In this document: piece after piece, positions 49,641 through 63,483 of the stretch
Position numbering within the stretch: position 1 is the stretch's first letter
How the letters are laid out: each line of letters starts with the position of its first letter
NCBI GenBank assembly: GCA_021397835.1
Contig: JAJFZO010000799.1
Span: forward strand, 1,240,001 to 1,304,000
DNA length: 64,000 bases
Direction: 5' to 3'
DNA from: Moringa oleifera
Lineage: Eukaryota; Streptophyta; Magnoliopsida; Brassicales; Moringaceae
Position numbers and translations under genes: made by a program
Notes under the pieces: model-generated
What the model saw: the letters and a program-made list of their open reading frames with translations, nothing else
The model's database searches: none
Told to the model about the DNA's origin: nothing

Positions 49641-49850
49641 CCAATTGATAGTTCACTCTAGGACCCAAGCTCGCATGCTTATGTATGGTGCATCAGAAGA
49701 AAGGGGAATTGCATTGGATGACTGTGAGGATTAGACAAGGGGCATGTTGAGCAATGGATAGTCCGTTTTAACTTTAAGCTTTTGGGCAACAACAGAACGT
49801 CCCCTTCCTCAATTCTGCCTCTCCTTTTGCAATCTTTGAGGCGGGAGCTT

Positions 49851-52800
49851 ATGGCTGATAAGTACCATATTGAGACTGCGGAGATTTTAGCCAACAGTGC
49901 CCTTGTAACTACTATATTCATTGCCCTTCGATTTCTGTTTTTCTTGAAGGCTTTCTCTCTCTCTTTCTCTGTGTATTAGGTATGAGTTTTGGATGTTGTT
50001 TCACAATTTGGACTCACTTAAAATGTTTTTTTTCCCTCTATAGCATTTGCCTATTGCACAGGCGGCACCTATATACGAGCAACTTCTGTCAGTGTTTCCC
50101 ACAGCTGTGAGTTCCTTCTATCTCCCTTATGCTCAGTTCCTCTTCCTGTGTTTTTCTCTGATCCCATTTAGGAACTCAGTAGAATCTAGTTATAAGAAGT
50201 GAGTTGATAAACTTTCCTGTTGTTGCAGTGCATCTTTTAGTTCCTTAGTTTAATTAAATAATAATAGAATTTGGCACTCCTATCAGGTTGTAATAATCCG
50301 CCACCTCTTTTCTTTTGACAAGACTGCTCTAAAACTTCAAAGAAGCGTTTTATACTCTTCTGAGCTTTTCTTCACCATTTAGGGGCAAACCAACCCATCC
50401 TTATACTTTTCACTTCTGTAACATCCTGTTTTTTTTCTTACAAAGCTGCTACTAAACCATTAAAGGCTGATCTTTAAAACAGTATTTGTTGCTACCCAAA
50501 GAATCAGACAGCCTTATCTACTTATCTCTTTACCTCTCTTGCATCAAACCTTTGAACTTCTTGAGCGACAATAAAGTTTTTAGCCCTACTTTTTTCCCCC
50601 CTCAGGCAAGCCTTAAAATCTTGAAGTTCCCTAATCCTATCCTACAGAATGGGGATTGCAGGTTACATTTTTATTTTTTCTTGCATTTTTGTGATTTAGC
50701 TAGTTATAGGAGTTATGTTGGATAGTGTAAGGATTTTAGATGTAGATGCTATAGTACATGTTTTACTAGAAAGAAGGGTATGCTTGGAGCACTATCTCGG
50801 TAGCTAATAGGATATTGTGGTGTCATAAGCAAATATGTTTGTTATATCAATTCATGTTGTATACGTATGCCATTGAAGTAGAAGAAGAAAGTTCAAATTC
50901 ATAATGTGCTTTGTTTGGTGCGTGTGTATGTGTGTGTTTGTGTGTGGTAGCTAATAGGATATTGTGATATCATAGGAGACATTATTGGTTCTATTAACCC
51001 TTCTTGTAAATCTACATGTTATTGAAGTGAAAAAAAGACAATTGACACTCATAAATGCGCTTCTGTTTGTGTGTGTGTGTGCTTGCTTGTGCACTATGCT
51101 GGAGGAGCAAGGAAGATGAGAGAGATAGAAGATTTAAGAAATAAGAATGAGATCTGCTCAACCAAAAAAAAGAAAAAAAGAAAAAAGGAAAAGAAATAAG
51201 AATGAGATATAGAAGGTTTTTAAGATTACATTTTAAGAGGTAAGTGGAAATGTAAATTGTTAGTATAGAACTAAATATGCCTTGTTCTATGCCATGCCCT
51301 TAATTGTATCTACAAATTATTTTAATCTTATACTCTAGTTTGTTATATGCATATTGGGCATGAACCTGCCTACCTTCACACATGAAAATAGGAGAAGAAA
51401 TTTATCCATGTCATGGCTCATGAATTAGCAACCGTGTTAAGTGTCTAGTGTTTAAAAGATGGGTTCAGTTAGCTTTGGATACTTTTGGATTGAATCCTAT
51501 TCTAAGGCTATGGTTTGAAGTAGGACAAGTGTTTTTTGACCCAGTTGATTTGCAGTATAGTATTGCCAATTGGGCTTCAATTGAGGTTTGCTTTTATGTT
51601 TTAGCATCTCTTTTTCATATTTAAGTTGTGTAAGATTTAGTGAAGAGGAAGACATTTGTAATTAGCTGGGGTTTGTCCCTTCTTCTTCTTTCTTTATTTC
51701 CTCTTCTCCTCTGAATTTTGTTTTCGTAAGTTTTCTTGTATAATTCCCATGTATTTGGGTCTGTGCTCCCACCTTAAACTTGGTGCTTTGTTGCTTATGA
51801 CTTGCAACAAAACTGTAGACCTGGAAGTTAATGTTTCCATTATTTTGTTGTACCTTTTTACTAATTCAACAGCTAAGAATAAGATATTAAGAAATGGAAA
51901 ATCTCAAGGCAATGGTTATTCCTGCCAGATGTTATGTTCACAGATTGAGAGGAGGCAATTATCATCTTTCTATGAGTTGTTCCTTCTCGTTAGAAATCTA
52001 ACATTCTTTTTAGCTTCGATGTTTTATTGGTTATTCCTTCTTCCTTGTGTTGAAGAACTGGTTCTAGGTGTTTGAGATCAAGGTGAGTTTAGGGCATATG
52101 GAGTATGTCCTTTTTTCTTTTTTCTTTTGACAGTTTCAGAAGACAGAAATTGAAACAATCAATGATATTGGATTAAACAAAAGCAAGGAGATAGATGGTC
52201 ATTTGACAGTTTGTGGTTTAAGGGCACTTTATGTCTGACATATGGAGGCCTCATTGTTTATTTGTTTGGCAGTTTTGTTTCTTGTTTTTCTTCATTTCTT
52301 CTGGTCTATTGTCTTGTCTTCAAAAATTGTCTTGTGATGCATGTATGCTATATACTATTACTTTTTTATGGTTTTCCTTCTACTTTCTTTTTCTTTTTTT
52401 TTTCTTTCTTTTTGAGAAGTACTTGAAGTATACTCTGTCTCTTTCTCTCTCTCTTTCTAAATACAACTTGAATTTCAAAAAGTCAAACACGTCCTGATTA
52501 GTCAACCAAATTTAACCTTCCTTCTATTTAACTTAGGTAGTATTAGTATGAATTGGGAATTTTTTTAGGGGTTAATTGGGGGTTTTGAAAAATATGCCTT
52601 TTCTTCAAAATCATTCTCCCCTTTTTGCAAATCTCAACCATTTGATTTTGAAGCCAAATCCAAAATCGATCATTGTTTTACTCAATTAATTATCCAAATA
52701 AGTTATAGATCAAGAGTGAAGCTCCTTATTTTGAATTTCTATCATCGAATCTCGTGTTTTGGTTTGATTTTGTTGGGAAGTAATTACTTATGAGTTTCTC

Positions 52801-55800
52801 TCTCTAAAACCAATTTCCTCTCTCAAAGTGTTTTCTTTTAACAAAATTTTGGGTGATCCAAGATTTTACTCTTCACTCTTGTTTCCATCTTCCAAATTTT
52901 AGTTTGAACAACCTCTGCCTTCTCCGTTTTGTGGGTTTCTCTCTTTAAAATCTTTTATTTTCCTCTTTGTGAACTTGCAGTTTTTCAATTTGATGGAAAA
53001 ACTTAAATTGTTGGAAATGCCCTCTTATTAATGACGTCGATTGAGCCTAGAGTTCAATTTGGTCCAAATCGATTAATGAAAATTTTTTTGGGAACTTTTT
53101 GATATTTAGAGTGTGTTGGGGAAGAGAGACTATCCTTAAGGGTTTTAAGCAACATTTTCCCTTTTCATTTTTTAATCAGTGCCACATGTGTGTAATAGAA
53201 AAGAGATTTCATATATGTGTGACCTCTTGAGCTTTGGGCAGGAAAGAGCTTAGCTGCTCCAGTCAATTAATTCTTTCCATGATTAAGCATGTTGTATGAT
53301 CTTATCCATGTTGGATTTGATTGTCTGATTTGTTTCATATTTTTTCAGACTCTGCTTCTTTAAAATATCTATCTCATACATTGCCGAACATGTTTCTGCT
53401 GCTCTACAGGCAAAATATTGGAAGCAGTATGTGGAGGCAAACATGGTTGTAAATAATGATGATGCTACAAAACAGATATTTAGCCGCTGTTTGTTGAATT
53501 GTCTCCAAGTTCCACTTTGGTATGCTTAATCTTTTGGGTTGCTGTGGTACTGATTCATTATGTTTCCAATTGATTTCATGTTACAGCTGACCTAGTTAGA
53601 TTTACTCTAGTTTTAAGTGAAGTTATTATAATTTCATTTCTTATTAGAGCATCGGAAATAAAAATTGTGATATATCTTGATGAATAGGGCTTCTTATCAG
53701 AAAAATGTAAAGGACCCAAGTTAAACAAAACTTTCAGTGTGTGAATGAAAATGGTGAAGACTTTAACTATGACTGAGCACATCTCAGCTTGGTATGCTTA
53801 GTCTGATGAGTTCATTTTAAGCTGAAACTGTCTCAATCGTGTGCTGGTCTTAAGTTCAATTCTTAAAGAGAAAGGTCTCTTAGTCAGTTCATTTGAGGGT
53901 CTTGATTAATTCTCGATGACAAGAACTGCACATGTAAAATAATTCTGTTCTTTTTTCTAGTGACAAACACAAATTTACTATAGGAAACTTTATTTAACTG
54001 TTTGGTAGAACAATCTTTCCAAAGGGATGTATGTTGGTTCATTGCAAATAATTGATGAGTACTTTTCTTGTTAGTTTAGATGTCTGATTTGAAGGAGAAA
54101 GGTTATCTTGGCCTGACTACTTGATTGTTAAGGTTATTCTCTGAACAGATGATGACTGTATGCCCTTCTCGGACTCATATTTTAATTCTTCCTGTATTCA
54201 GGTGACTTAGTGCATAATAGAACTCATCACTTCTTTAATTGGGCAACTAAAATTCTAAGTGCTTCTGTAGTCCTCGGAGGAAAACCAGAGGGACAATAAT
54301 TCCTTAGAGATAGAGTCAAATGGTTCTTGTCTGCCTAAAATGAGACAGAACAGCTTTACAATCAACTTATAACCTACATGAGTGGCAGTAAAGTCTCCTG
54401 GTGTAGTGTATTTTTTTGGTAAGAAACAGGATATTTATATATATTGTATATATAGCAACAAGGGGGTCCGACCTTTTACAAGTGTAGTTGGCATCTCCTT
54501 GCGATAGAGTATTTTTACCTGGACTTATGACCAAGCTAGAACGAAGGCTTACTGTTGAAAGTCCATCTTTGCAACTGCTGTTTATAGCTCCTGGAAGAAG
54601 ACGATTTGATAAGTGTATACAGTCAAAATAAATAGGTGGGAACTTCTCTGTCAACTGAGGACTAAATTGGTTAATGTAATGGGAAAGATATGACAGGTTA
54701 CTGATTATGAGAAAAAGAATGTCCAGAATTAACCGCAGATAGCTATTGTTCCACTTATGGTCTATAAAAGGATGTCCAAGTTAGGGGCTGAGGTGATAAC
54801 AGCATCAACTGGCAGCTTCTTCTGGATTGTCATTTTAGCATTTTTCTATTGGCAGCTGTCCTAGTATAGTGTTTGTCAAGTTAGGGCTAAAACAAAATCA
54901 ATGGTTGCTATTTTCCACCTTGATTGGCTGGCTTAGTCCCGGTCAGGAGAACCTAAAGCAGATTTAAAAATCTTTCTTCTAGATCATCATTGTTAGCATT
55001 TGTATGTTTTTCCATCCCTTGCCCCTCTTACCTGCCAAAAAAAGAAACAATCTCTATATTAAAAGAACAATATATGTTCATGCTGTTTAATATTTGTGCT
55101 GCATGAATTTTATAAATCTTTACTCACAAGTTTTTAGAGTATGGTGCTCTTGGATATTGATGGTTGTAGACATAGATCTGACTTCTCGTGCTAAAAGATT
55201 AAATTAGGATTTATGTTCGGAGCTGTGTGTGGATTAATTGCACAGCAAGGTGCTGAACCTCCAACATTTTGTTATTTTGTTTTTTTTTATGTTTTGGGTG
55301 TGATATGGTACATGTTGATTTTGATGGATGTGGGAGTGTTTTCTCCAATTATTATGCTGTATACTGAAAACATGTGATTGAAAGGTGAGACCCTGCAAAT
55401 TTCCTTTGAGTTGGCAGTGTGGTTTAAGTTCCATTTCTTCATGTTTTAAGACGATTTTGTTGCAGTCAATGAGTCAAAATAACAAATGGTTTATATTTTG
55501 TTTGTCTGTTTGTTTTTTTTCTTTTTTCATTTTTTTTTTTGATAAAGGAAAGAAGACATGATATAGACCTGCTTACAAACAATAACTATTTCCGGCCACT
55601 CTGTGACCTTGAAAAGGCCTTTATCCTCCTGCCAATATGGCTTTGACAAGCAGATGAACTAGGCTGCTGTAAGTTAGCAGCAATCTAAGTGTAAAACACC
55701 CACTAATTTTCTTATTGTATTAAGAGAAGAATATTATATTATTGGTAAAATGCTCATAAAGATGCTGCATGTACTAATTAGAGTACTTGGCAGTTATTTA

Positions 55801-58800
55801 GTCATTTCATTGGGTCCCAATTTGATTTGCTTCGGTGTTACTTGGTTAGAGCTTGCAAACTATACATGTTGATCACATTTTAAGCAAAGAATCGTTCTCT
55901 CTCTCTCTCTCTCTCCTGTGCTCCTTTCTCCCTTATTTGAAAACTTCTATTTTGTTTCTTGTATGGTTTCTAGGCGATGCTATATCCGATTCATTAAGAA
56001 GGTCAATGAGAAGAAGGGTGCAGAGGGTCAGGAGGAGACTAAAAGAGCTTTTGATTTTATGCTCAGCTATGTTGGTGCGTGTCTCCCTTCAACCTTTTAA
56101 GTTGTTTATCATACTTAATTTCAGTATGTAACTGTTAGTTCTTTGCATAACAAAATCTTTTTCTTTTTATTCTTATGCTTTAGTCACTGATGATGCTATT
56201 TTGTTGTCAAACTAAATTCTTCAACCTTTTCTTTTATCTCATAAGCAAATTTCTTGGAGCTCTTATTGATGGGTGATATAATTAATTATGTTTTGAAGAA
56301 TAACCTTTTGTTTTTTTTTTTTTTTTTTTTTGGGATGAAGATTGATTTATTATTATGATTCATAGCAAAAAAACAAATGAAAGTGAAAGAAGGTTAAAAC
56401 ATAGGTCGGGACTGCTGCTCCTAAAAGAAAATAGAGCTCATAACAATTGTCATTCAGTGTCTCTGCATGTCCTTCAAAGACCTAAAGCTCTTGTATATGA
56501 AGCCTGAAGAGAAAAGGAGGACAATCAAAGCAGATTTGCTGACTACAAGTCCATTCTTTTCTTCCTGCCAAATCACCTTGAGAATTGAAACCTAGCACAT
56601 TGATCTGTCATTGACCCTTTGTGGCGCTTTTGTCTTGGCTAGTGGCCTTTGTTGGGTTTTAGAGGCACATTGAACCATGGCAGGGTCATATCTTAGGGTT
56701 AATGAGGCTTGAATATGGTTGTAAAAAAACTTATAAAGTTTCTTAACTAGGCAAGACATGATAGCATCAGTATCTTTAGGAAATATATGTGAGGTTTTGA
56801 GTGCTTTTTAAATTTTCAGCCTGGCTCACTGAGGCAAATCTGTCTAAAAACATCTCAGTTTAGGATTATTCATAGGTTGCTTCAATTTAATTATTTTGGA
56901 GGTGGTCTTACCAAGACTCTAATTTAGGATCCATAATGTAAAGATTTGACAACTTTTCATGTAAAAAGTAGTTCTGAAAATTTTTGGCTGGGCATGGCTA
57001 ATGCCTCTCAAAAGGATACAACTCAAAGTAGGTGGAGTTTTATTGAATGATGTATATTTTGGGATTTACAATATTGAATAAATTGCCTTATAATAAATAT
57101 ACATAACCAATAACTATTGTTTTTTTTTTAAATTTTATTTTATGGAAACACGTATAATTTCTAAACAAGAAGTATTGGTTGAGTTGTCAAGAGTACATGT
57201 GGCTTGCATATGAGTTGTCAAAAATGTAGATACTGAAATAAATCCCTTAGCTAGCAATTAATTTGTTTGAGTGCAAAGAGTGGTCAATGGGTTCCCGACC
57301 TTTCTTCTTTTTAAACAAATTTAAAGATAGCCGAATTTTTCAATGTCCTTTTGTGCAAAATTTCTCGAACGAACTTTGTAGAATGGTGGATGTTGCCTGT
57401 GTTTGGATAATGATCTGAAACATCTACTACTTAGTGATTTATGACTTATGCATTGCCTAGATATTCTTTAGAGTGTGGACTGATTCATTATTTATGATAC
57501 ACCTAACATTCTTGTAGATACTTGTGTTTTTTCATATAACTTACATTTTCTTAGCAAATTTTGGGATCAACTTTGGGATGTTTATCTGGTTGATCATTAT
57601 GAGAACATTGAGAAATTATTGTTGAGCTACAGATCCAGATAATTAAAAACATGTTTTGGTATGGATACAAAGCACCACTGGGAAGTTGCACTAATGTAAC
57701 CATTCTAAGTAGCATGGGCCTTTCTCTCTCTTGTACCCACAACCACATGAGCACAGTTGCTCTCTCACTAGTCTTGAAAAGTTGTAATTCCTATACATCT
57801 ACTTGGTGCAATTTACTTTGAAGCCTTGTATTGTTAGGATTAGAGGTAGGAATTTTATTTTATATTTTTGATCTATTTAGAAAATTACAGGCAACCAAAT
57901 GGCGTTTGCAGTGGCTGGTTACTTTGTTGAAGGATCCTCTATCTGGTTATAGCAAAGATTAGGAATGGATTTGTATATGGATTAAATATGAGCCATCTTT
58001 GTCACTGTAGCAAAAACATGTAATCATTGATCTTTAGACAAGACTACATTACTAATCCAGAATAATCTGTTTTTCATTTTTATTTTTGTCTGGATACATG
58101 TGCTACCAGGAGCAGACATAGCATCTGGGCCCATATGGATGGAGTACATTTCGTTTCTAAAGTCACTGCCGGTTTGTTACATATATATACAATCCTTTGC
58201 TTTTAATGGCTATTAACAATTTTTACTATGTTGCTACCTGTTCATAATATTAAGATATTTCAGGCTCTAAACACACAAGAAGAGTCACAGCGGATGACTG
58301 CAATGCGGAAAGTGTACCAAAGAGCTATTGTTACTCCAACCCACCATGTTGAACAACTCTGGAAGGACTATGAAAATTTTGAAAATTCTGTCAGCCGTCA
58401 ATTGGTAGTTTTTTGGTTCTGATGGATGTGACCGGTCAAAATTTTGGTTTTAGATTGCAAATTCGCTGTAGTTTTAGTATTTGAACAATTTTGGTATGTG
58501 TTTGTGTGCGTGTCAGACATGTATAAGTTGGTTTTTGAATCCCATGATATTTTACTGAGCAGGCAAAGGGACTTTTATCTGAATATCAACCAAAATATAA
58601 CAGTGCCAGGGCTGTATATCGGGAAAGGAAGAAATATGTCGATGAAATTGATTGGAATATGCTGGCTGTGCCACCTACCGGCTCTTACAAGGCAAATTGA
58701 TGCTTTCCTCTCTTATTATCTTTCTTTTTGTCACATTGGATTAAGTATGTAGATAATGAGAGTTAAGTGGAGTATATATTCTCAGCCTTGGTTTGGCACT

Positions 58801-61800
58801 GGAAAACAGACAATTGGGTGACTTGTCTGTGCAAGTGCTTGCATAAAGCAAGTTCTACAAGAATATGTTTCAAAGTTCTAGGTTCTGGGGAGTGACATTT
58901 TTCTGGCTCCTAGTTGTTAGGGTGCACTTGTCTAGCAATGTGAAAGGTTTGACACATGTCATTTACTTGTTAGCATGATTCATAATGGGAAGAGGTATTG
59001 AGTGCTTTCATTTATGTTTGTTTGCATTATCTTGTGATTTTTCATCGTGTCCTACAGGAAGAAATGCAATGGATGGCATGGAAGAGGTTTCTAGCCTTTG
59101 AAAAGTAAGAAATGCATACTTTTCTATTCTTTTCATTTCTTTTCCTGAGTAATTGTCAGTGTTAATTATATTGGCCAAGACAATTGTGTTTGCAAATATA
59201 TTTCAGAAAATCTTATGACCACATTTTATTATAGCAACTGCAGAATAGTATTCCTGGACCCAACTTATTTTTAGTTCCATTACCTTCATTGGTTTGAAAA
59301 CAGAATGAGCTTATTGCTCACCAATTCTCAGTTCCTAAGTTATCATATTTGCATCAGTATTAGTTTGATTTGAAGTGTCATTATGGAGGAGTTTGTATGC
59401 TCCTCATCCTAAGTCTATGAAATTGACTGTTTTTGACTTCTATTTTTGTATTATAGAAAACAATAACTATGGATGACACCATGGTAAATGTTACATGGGA
59501 CAATTCCTCTTTGGTAATCTATAATAGCTGATTCTTTGGTTCAGCTGAAACGTTTCATAAGTAACACAGGTGCTGGCTTGTATCTGAAAGTATTGAAAGA
59601 GATCTTTTTGGTAGGTTTTGACTTATTAAATATAACTGTTTTCAGAGGAAACCCTCAAAGGATAGACAGTGCATCTGCGAACAAGCGTATAATATTCACC
59701 TACGAACAGGTATTAAAAAGAAAACTTGTAATTGTTTAGTTTGCTGTTAAGTTCAAAATTGCAGTAATACCCTGCAATTAAATTTTTGCTGCATATCTAT
59801 GCATACTTGGCTGTTATCCATAGTTGTCAAAGGTACAAAGAGCACTAAGGTGCAAAGGGTACCTGGGTCTAGGGTCGATCACGGTCTGGTTCGGTTCAAT
59901 AAGTTTGAACCAGAACAAAACCACTTGTAATTAGAGGTGAGAAAGAAAATATTCAGTTATATTTCTCTTAAGGGATTGTTATATAAATATATAAAATTAG
60001 AAAGTCTAAATTAGGAATGTGTATAAATTGGGATCCTTGTCAAATAGGCAGGAGATTCAGTAGGAATATCACATCTTTCTATATTAATTACACCCTATAA
60101 TACTCACCTTCAAGTTGAAGCATAGATATTAATCATGCCCAGTATAGATTGGGGGCGTAAACTCCACTTGAGACGACCAAGGATGGATTGGGGTTACTAT
60201 TAAATTTCTAGAAAACGGTTAAATATAGTGTAAATGGGGTTCATTTGTGGAGTTATTACAACTCCTGTTATGTAATTAATTTTGTCTAGGATAGTGCCCT
60301 CTTGGTGCTCCATTCATACTAATTTGATTTTATTTATGGTGTAAAAAAACATTATTATGGAGAAACTGAATCGAAGTTAGTTCACTTTGATTCAGTGTTT
60401 CTAATCATTTTTTTCTCCAAAAAAAAAAAAAAAAAAGAAAAAAGAAAGCAAAACAAAGATACTCTATCACAATATATTATGCTTCTTAGAAACATAGCTT
60501 AGGGATTCATTTTGTTGCTAGTGGAATTTTAGTCAAATTGTATTCTTGACAAATTGTGTTTTCGATGGTATTCGAACTTTTAGATTCTCATTTTGCATGA
60601 TTCTTTGAACTCTGTTTATTACACAGAAACTCATATACATATATGAACAGGGAAACAAAGATTTCTCTTACCCGTAAATGAAAAATCCATCAAAAACTTG
60701 GTGATTAAAAGTTAAAACTCATCTAGAGACTTTGAGATATAAGGGAGGCTTAGCTGTTTAGAGGAATTTAATGGTAAAAGGCAAGAAGCTTTTTTTTTTT
60801 TTTTTTTTTTTGGGGGGGGGGGGGGGGGGAAGGTTGGTAGTAAGAAAGGGAGAAAAGGGGTTCACGTTTTTTTTTTTTCCTCTAAATATTAGAATGTGAT
60901 TAGGTGAGGTTTGTTTACTTTTATTTGTGAATCCAACAATAAAAACTCGGAATTTCTAATTTATTTATTCTAGTTTGGGCTTTGATAAATTTTCTTAACT
61001 TCCAACCTGAGTTGAACTGATCAAAATTTAGTTAAATTTTACCGCAAATGAATGCAACTCCAAATGCACGCAGGCACACATTTAAAAATGTGCATAAAAT
61101 GCTTGAAGGTGGAAGATTCTTGGTTCAAGTCCAACGTTAGTGGTGTACCACTTTGTTGTTTCATCAAGAAAAAAGGAAATATGAAGGCAACCACATTAAA
61201 AGATTCAATGCTAGACTATTGGTACTACTAGAAAGTAACTACTGCCAAGCATTGTTCACCTCGAGCATGCAAGACTACCTAATAGGGCAAATGTAAAAGA
61301 ATGTGGCATGATATCATGTTCCAAACTGGATGAGATTGAGAAGGACATGTTATTTTGGAGAGGAAACAGTACTAAAGTACTTCATAGTGAAAGATTGTTG
61401 CAGAATCACTAAAAATAACCAAATACAAAGAGAAACATGCTTGCAGCCATGGAAGACAATATGGAAAGCCAAAGTACCTCTGAAGGTGGCGTTCTATGCT
61501 GGGGAACTAGCGTGGGAAAAACCTTTAATTATCGACAATTTGTAAGAAAGAGGAAAGATACTAGTTGATTGGTTCTGTGCAAAGAGAAGGCAAAATCCAT
61601 CAATCACATTCTCTTATGGTGTAAATGAACAAGGTGGATATAGAAAGTGTTGTGGCATTGTTGGATTATAGTTGGATGGTGGTTGGTTCAGTGGTAGTTG
61701 AGTCATGTATATGGGGAGGGCTGCAGCTGGCAAAAACAAGAGGAAAGTTGCTGCAAGGATCCCATTGCTGGTATTTTGGTTGGTATGAAATGAGAGAAAT

Positions 61801-63483
61801 AGGAGAGTATTTGAGGGGAGGGAAGGGAAACTCTTTTCTTTTTTCCTGATAGATGTGTTAGAATATTGGAAGTATGGGTAACATGGATGGATCTTGTAAA
61901 GAGGAAGAATTTGTGGGTTCCATTGAATTCTTTATCTCTAGATTGGTTCTTATATTTGTAAATGGGAGGCACTCCCTTAGTGCTAAATATATAAATTTAT
62001 ACGCATTTCTATCAAAAAGTTACGAAAAGAAAAGATATCAAGCTCCAAAATTTATTCTTAATCTTCTATTGGAAAACCTAGTAGTCCTCATCATCAAGCA
62101 AACTGTCTTATTCTTTTCCTTCAACTAGACTTATGGACCCCAATAACTATCTTCACACCTATGGTAATATTCAACAATCAACACACCTATATTTTATACA
62201 AATTCAGTAAAATTGATTAGTAAGCTCTGCTGTTTATTAGTACTTTCTTTCTAAAAATGAAGGTCTACCTTGTTAAATTGGCATGACATAGTCAGAGATT
62301 GACTGCAAAGGTTTATTGCAAGTTGAATAGAGCTAGTTTTGGAGCATTGAGATTATGCAGGTGACATATTCAAGGGGAAAGAGGGCAAGAAGTATAAACT
62401 AATGTAGAAAAAGTACTTTCCAATTTCTGCACTTAATGGACTCGTAGCAAGATTGCAGCTCAATTCTGCTAAAAGATAATGATATGTAATATGCATATTG
62501 TACTTCAATGGATGATAAATGTCAGAGTGAAGTTTGAGAACAATTGCAGCCTGTGATACCACTACTTGTTGAGAAAAGGTGAAAATTGACAGAAAATGGT
62601 AGAGAAGAGATAATGGATGGAGAGAGAAAGAAAAAGGACACAAACAAGGAAGGTAGAAATTAGAGGAGGACAATTTAAAAGAAAAAAAGGGATGCAGGGA
62701 GAGAGTATGTATGCTTACAAGAAGTGGAGATTAGAAAAGATGGGAAATGAGAAGAAAAAAGGGGAAAAATGGAGAATGGAAAGGAAGATAGAGGGGAGAG
62801 AAAGAAGAAGAAGAAAGAGACTGACCAGCTTGAAGCTGTCGTTAATCTGGTCTTGATAGGGAGAGATGCTGTTTCTTCCTTGAACTTGACAATTTGAGAA
62901 CAAATTTTGAGCATCAGATATGCTTTGAACTATGGTGCATGGTAAAATTCTTTATGGATAGTACTTGCCAAAAAATATGCAGGCAATAATATTAACAAGG
63001 TACAAGTATGTTTGTTCTCTAGTTGAGAAGTTTTACAAAATATCACCAACTGATAATGTTATTGAAGAGCCTTTTGCTTCAAAAGCATTTCCAAATAGGA
63101 ACTTACTACACATCTCTTTACCTCTGAAATCCCTTTACTTTGGATTTTTAATGGACATCATCCTTAATTGACAATGCAATGGTGTAAGTAGTGCCAAATT
63201 CAACAATGCTAGTATTTTATTTTTCTTTTCTCATTACTATTTTTGAAAGTTTGGTTCTATAAACCATGAAGTTTGCTTAAATTTTATATGACCATCTTCA
63301 CTGTTCCCCATCGTTTTTATGTATTTTTTGTGAAGTGCTTATGATATTCTGCTTTTATCCAGTGTCTGATGTATTTGTACCACTATCCTGATATATGGTA
63401 TGACTATGCTACATGGCATGCCAAAGGTGGTTCTATAGATGCTGCAGTCAAAGTATTTCAGCGAGCTCTAAAGGCTCTCCCAG
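49851..63483 (+). CDS. CSTF77: Cleavage stimulation factor subunit 77 (CstF-77/Rna14 type), 5' part; continues beyond the window
   Basis: Scaffold of the cleavage stimulation factor, which acts in the nucleus in 3'-end cleavage and polyadenylation of pre-mRNA. Exons: 49851-49904, 50044-50106, 53410-53519, 55974-56074, 58110-58171, 58264-58404, 58563-58691, 59058-59104, 59646-59709, 63363-63483. They encode the first 297 residues and the last exon ends in phase 1. The protein starts MADKYHIETAEILANSALHL and shows half-a-TPR (HAT) repeat features: YWKQYVEANM, LWRCYIRFIKKVNEKKG, PIWMEYISFLKSLP, HVEQLWKDYENFENS, DIWYDYATWHAKGGSIDAAV. An in-frame ATG upstream at 49782 would add 23 residues; 49851 is chosen because related proteins begin MADKY. 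Intron 7 (58692-59057) has a GC donor. Introns 2, 3, 4 and 9 are 2-3.7 kb long and hold retroposon fragments. Confidence 0.93.
50799..51095 (+). repeat. 147-bp tandem duplication in CSTF77 intron 2
   Basis: GGTAGCTAATAGGATATTGTG starts both copies (50799 and 50946). Each ends in a GT-rich run (GTGTGTATGTGTGTG near 50925; TGTGTGTGTGTG near 51069). The copies have diverged by substitutions and short indels. Confidence 0.75.
54411..54640 (-). mobile_element. Non-LTR retroposon 3' end, antisense in CSTF77 intron 3
   Basis: Reading the minus strand, the segment ends ...CCTTGTTGCTATATATAC, an AT-rich run, then CCTGTTTCTTACCAAAAAAA. This is a tail form common for plant LINE or SINE copies. The 5' limit is uncertain and no coding sequence is seen. 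Confidence 0.4.
55518..55690 (-). mobile_element. Probable non-LTR retroposon tail, antisense in CSTF77 intron 3
   Basis: A long T-rich tract (55515-55541) is followed by GATAAAGGAAAGAAGACATG. On the minus strand this is unique sequence ending in a poly(A) tail. The family is not recognised. Confidence 0.35.
56311..56600 (-). mobile_element. Probable non-LTR retroposon tail, antisense in CSTF77 intron 4
   Basis: About 22 T at 56310-56331 followed by GGGATGAAGATTGATTTATT. On the minus strand this is an A-tailed insertion. The body at 56400-56600 is unlike the surrounding intron but has no clear coding blocks. Confidence 0.4.
59990..60200 (+). mobile_element. Ty1/Copia-like retrotransposon fragment in CSTF77 intron 9
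   Basis: The segment TACTCACCTTCAAGTTGAAG followed by CATAGATATTAATCATGCCC is close to a sequence common near the start of the internal region in plant Copia elements. The preceding TTTCTATATTAATTACACCC fits the end of an LTR. No coding sequence remains. Confidence 0.4.
60790..60829. repeat. T22-G18 homopolymer junction
   Basis: Twenty-two T are followed directly by eighteen G, inside intron 9 of CSTF77. The true lengths may be affected by sequencing errors. Confidence 0.85.
61260..61990 (+). mobile_element. LINE-type retrotransposon 3' fragment, sense in CSTF77 intron 9
   Basis: Broken + strand frames match the C-terminal reverse-transcriptase zinc-binding region of plant LINEs. VPLKVAFYAGELAWEKPLI is near 61470-61525. 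A decayed C-x2-C ... H-x-L-x2-C pattern follows (the segment ...INHILLWCK near 61598-61624). The closing part with SLDWFLYL and GGTP-like words is at 61930-61975. The copy is dead, with stops and frameshifts. Confidence 0.65.

Noticed and set aside
49782..49850. Upstream in-frame ATG of CSTF77 adding 23 residues
   Set aside because: The added residues (MGNNRTSPSSILPLLLQSLR...) look like leader sequence, and related proteins start MADKY as at 49851.
52211..52497. Open frames rich in Phe and Ser in CSTF77 intron 2
   Set aside because: Translation of a T-rich intron segment; no domain or splice structure.
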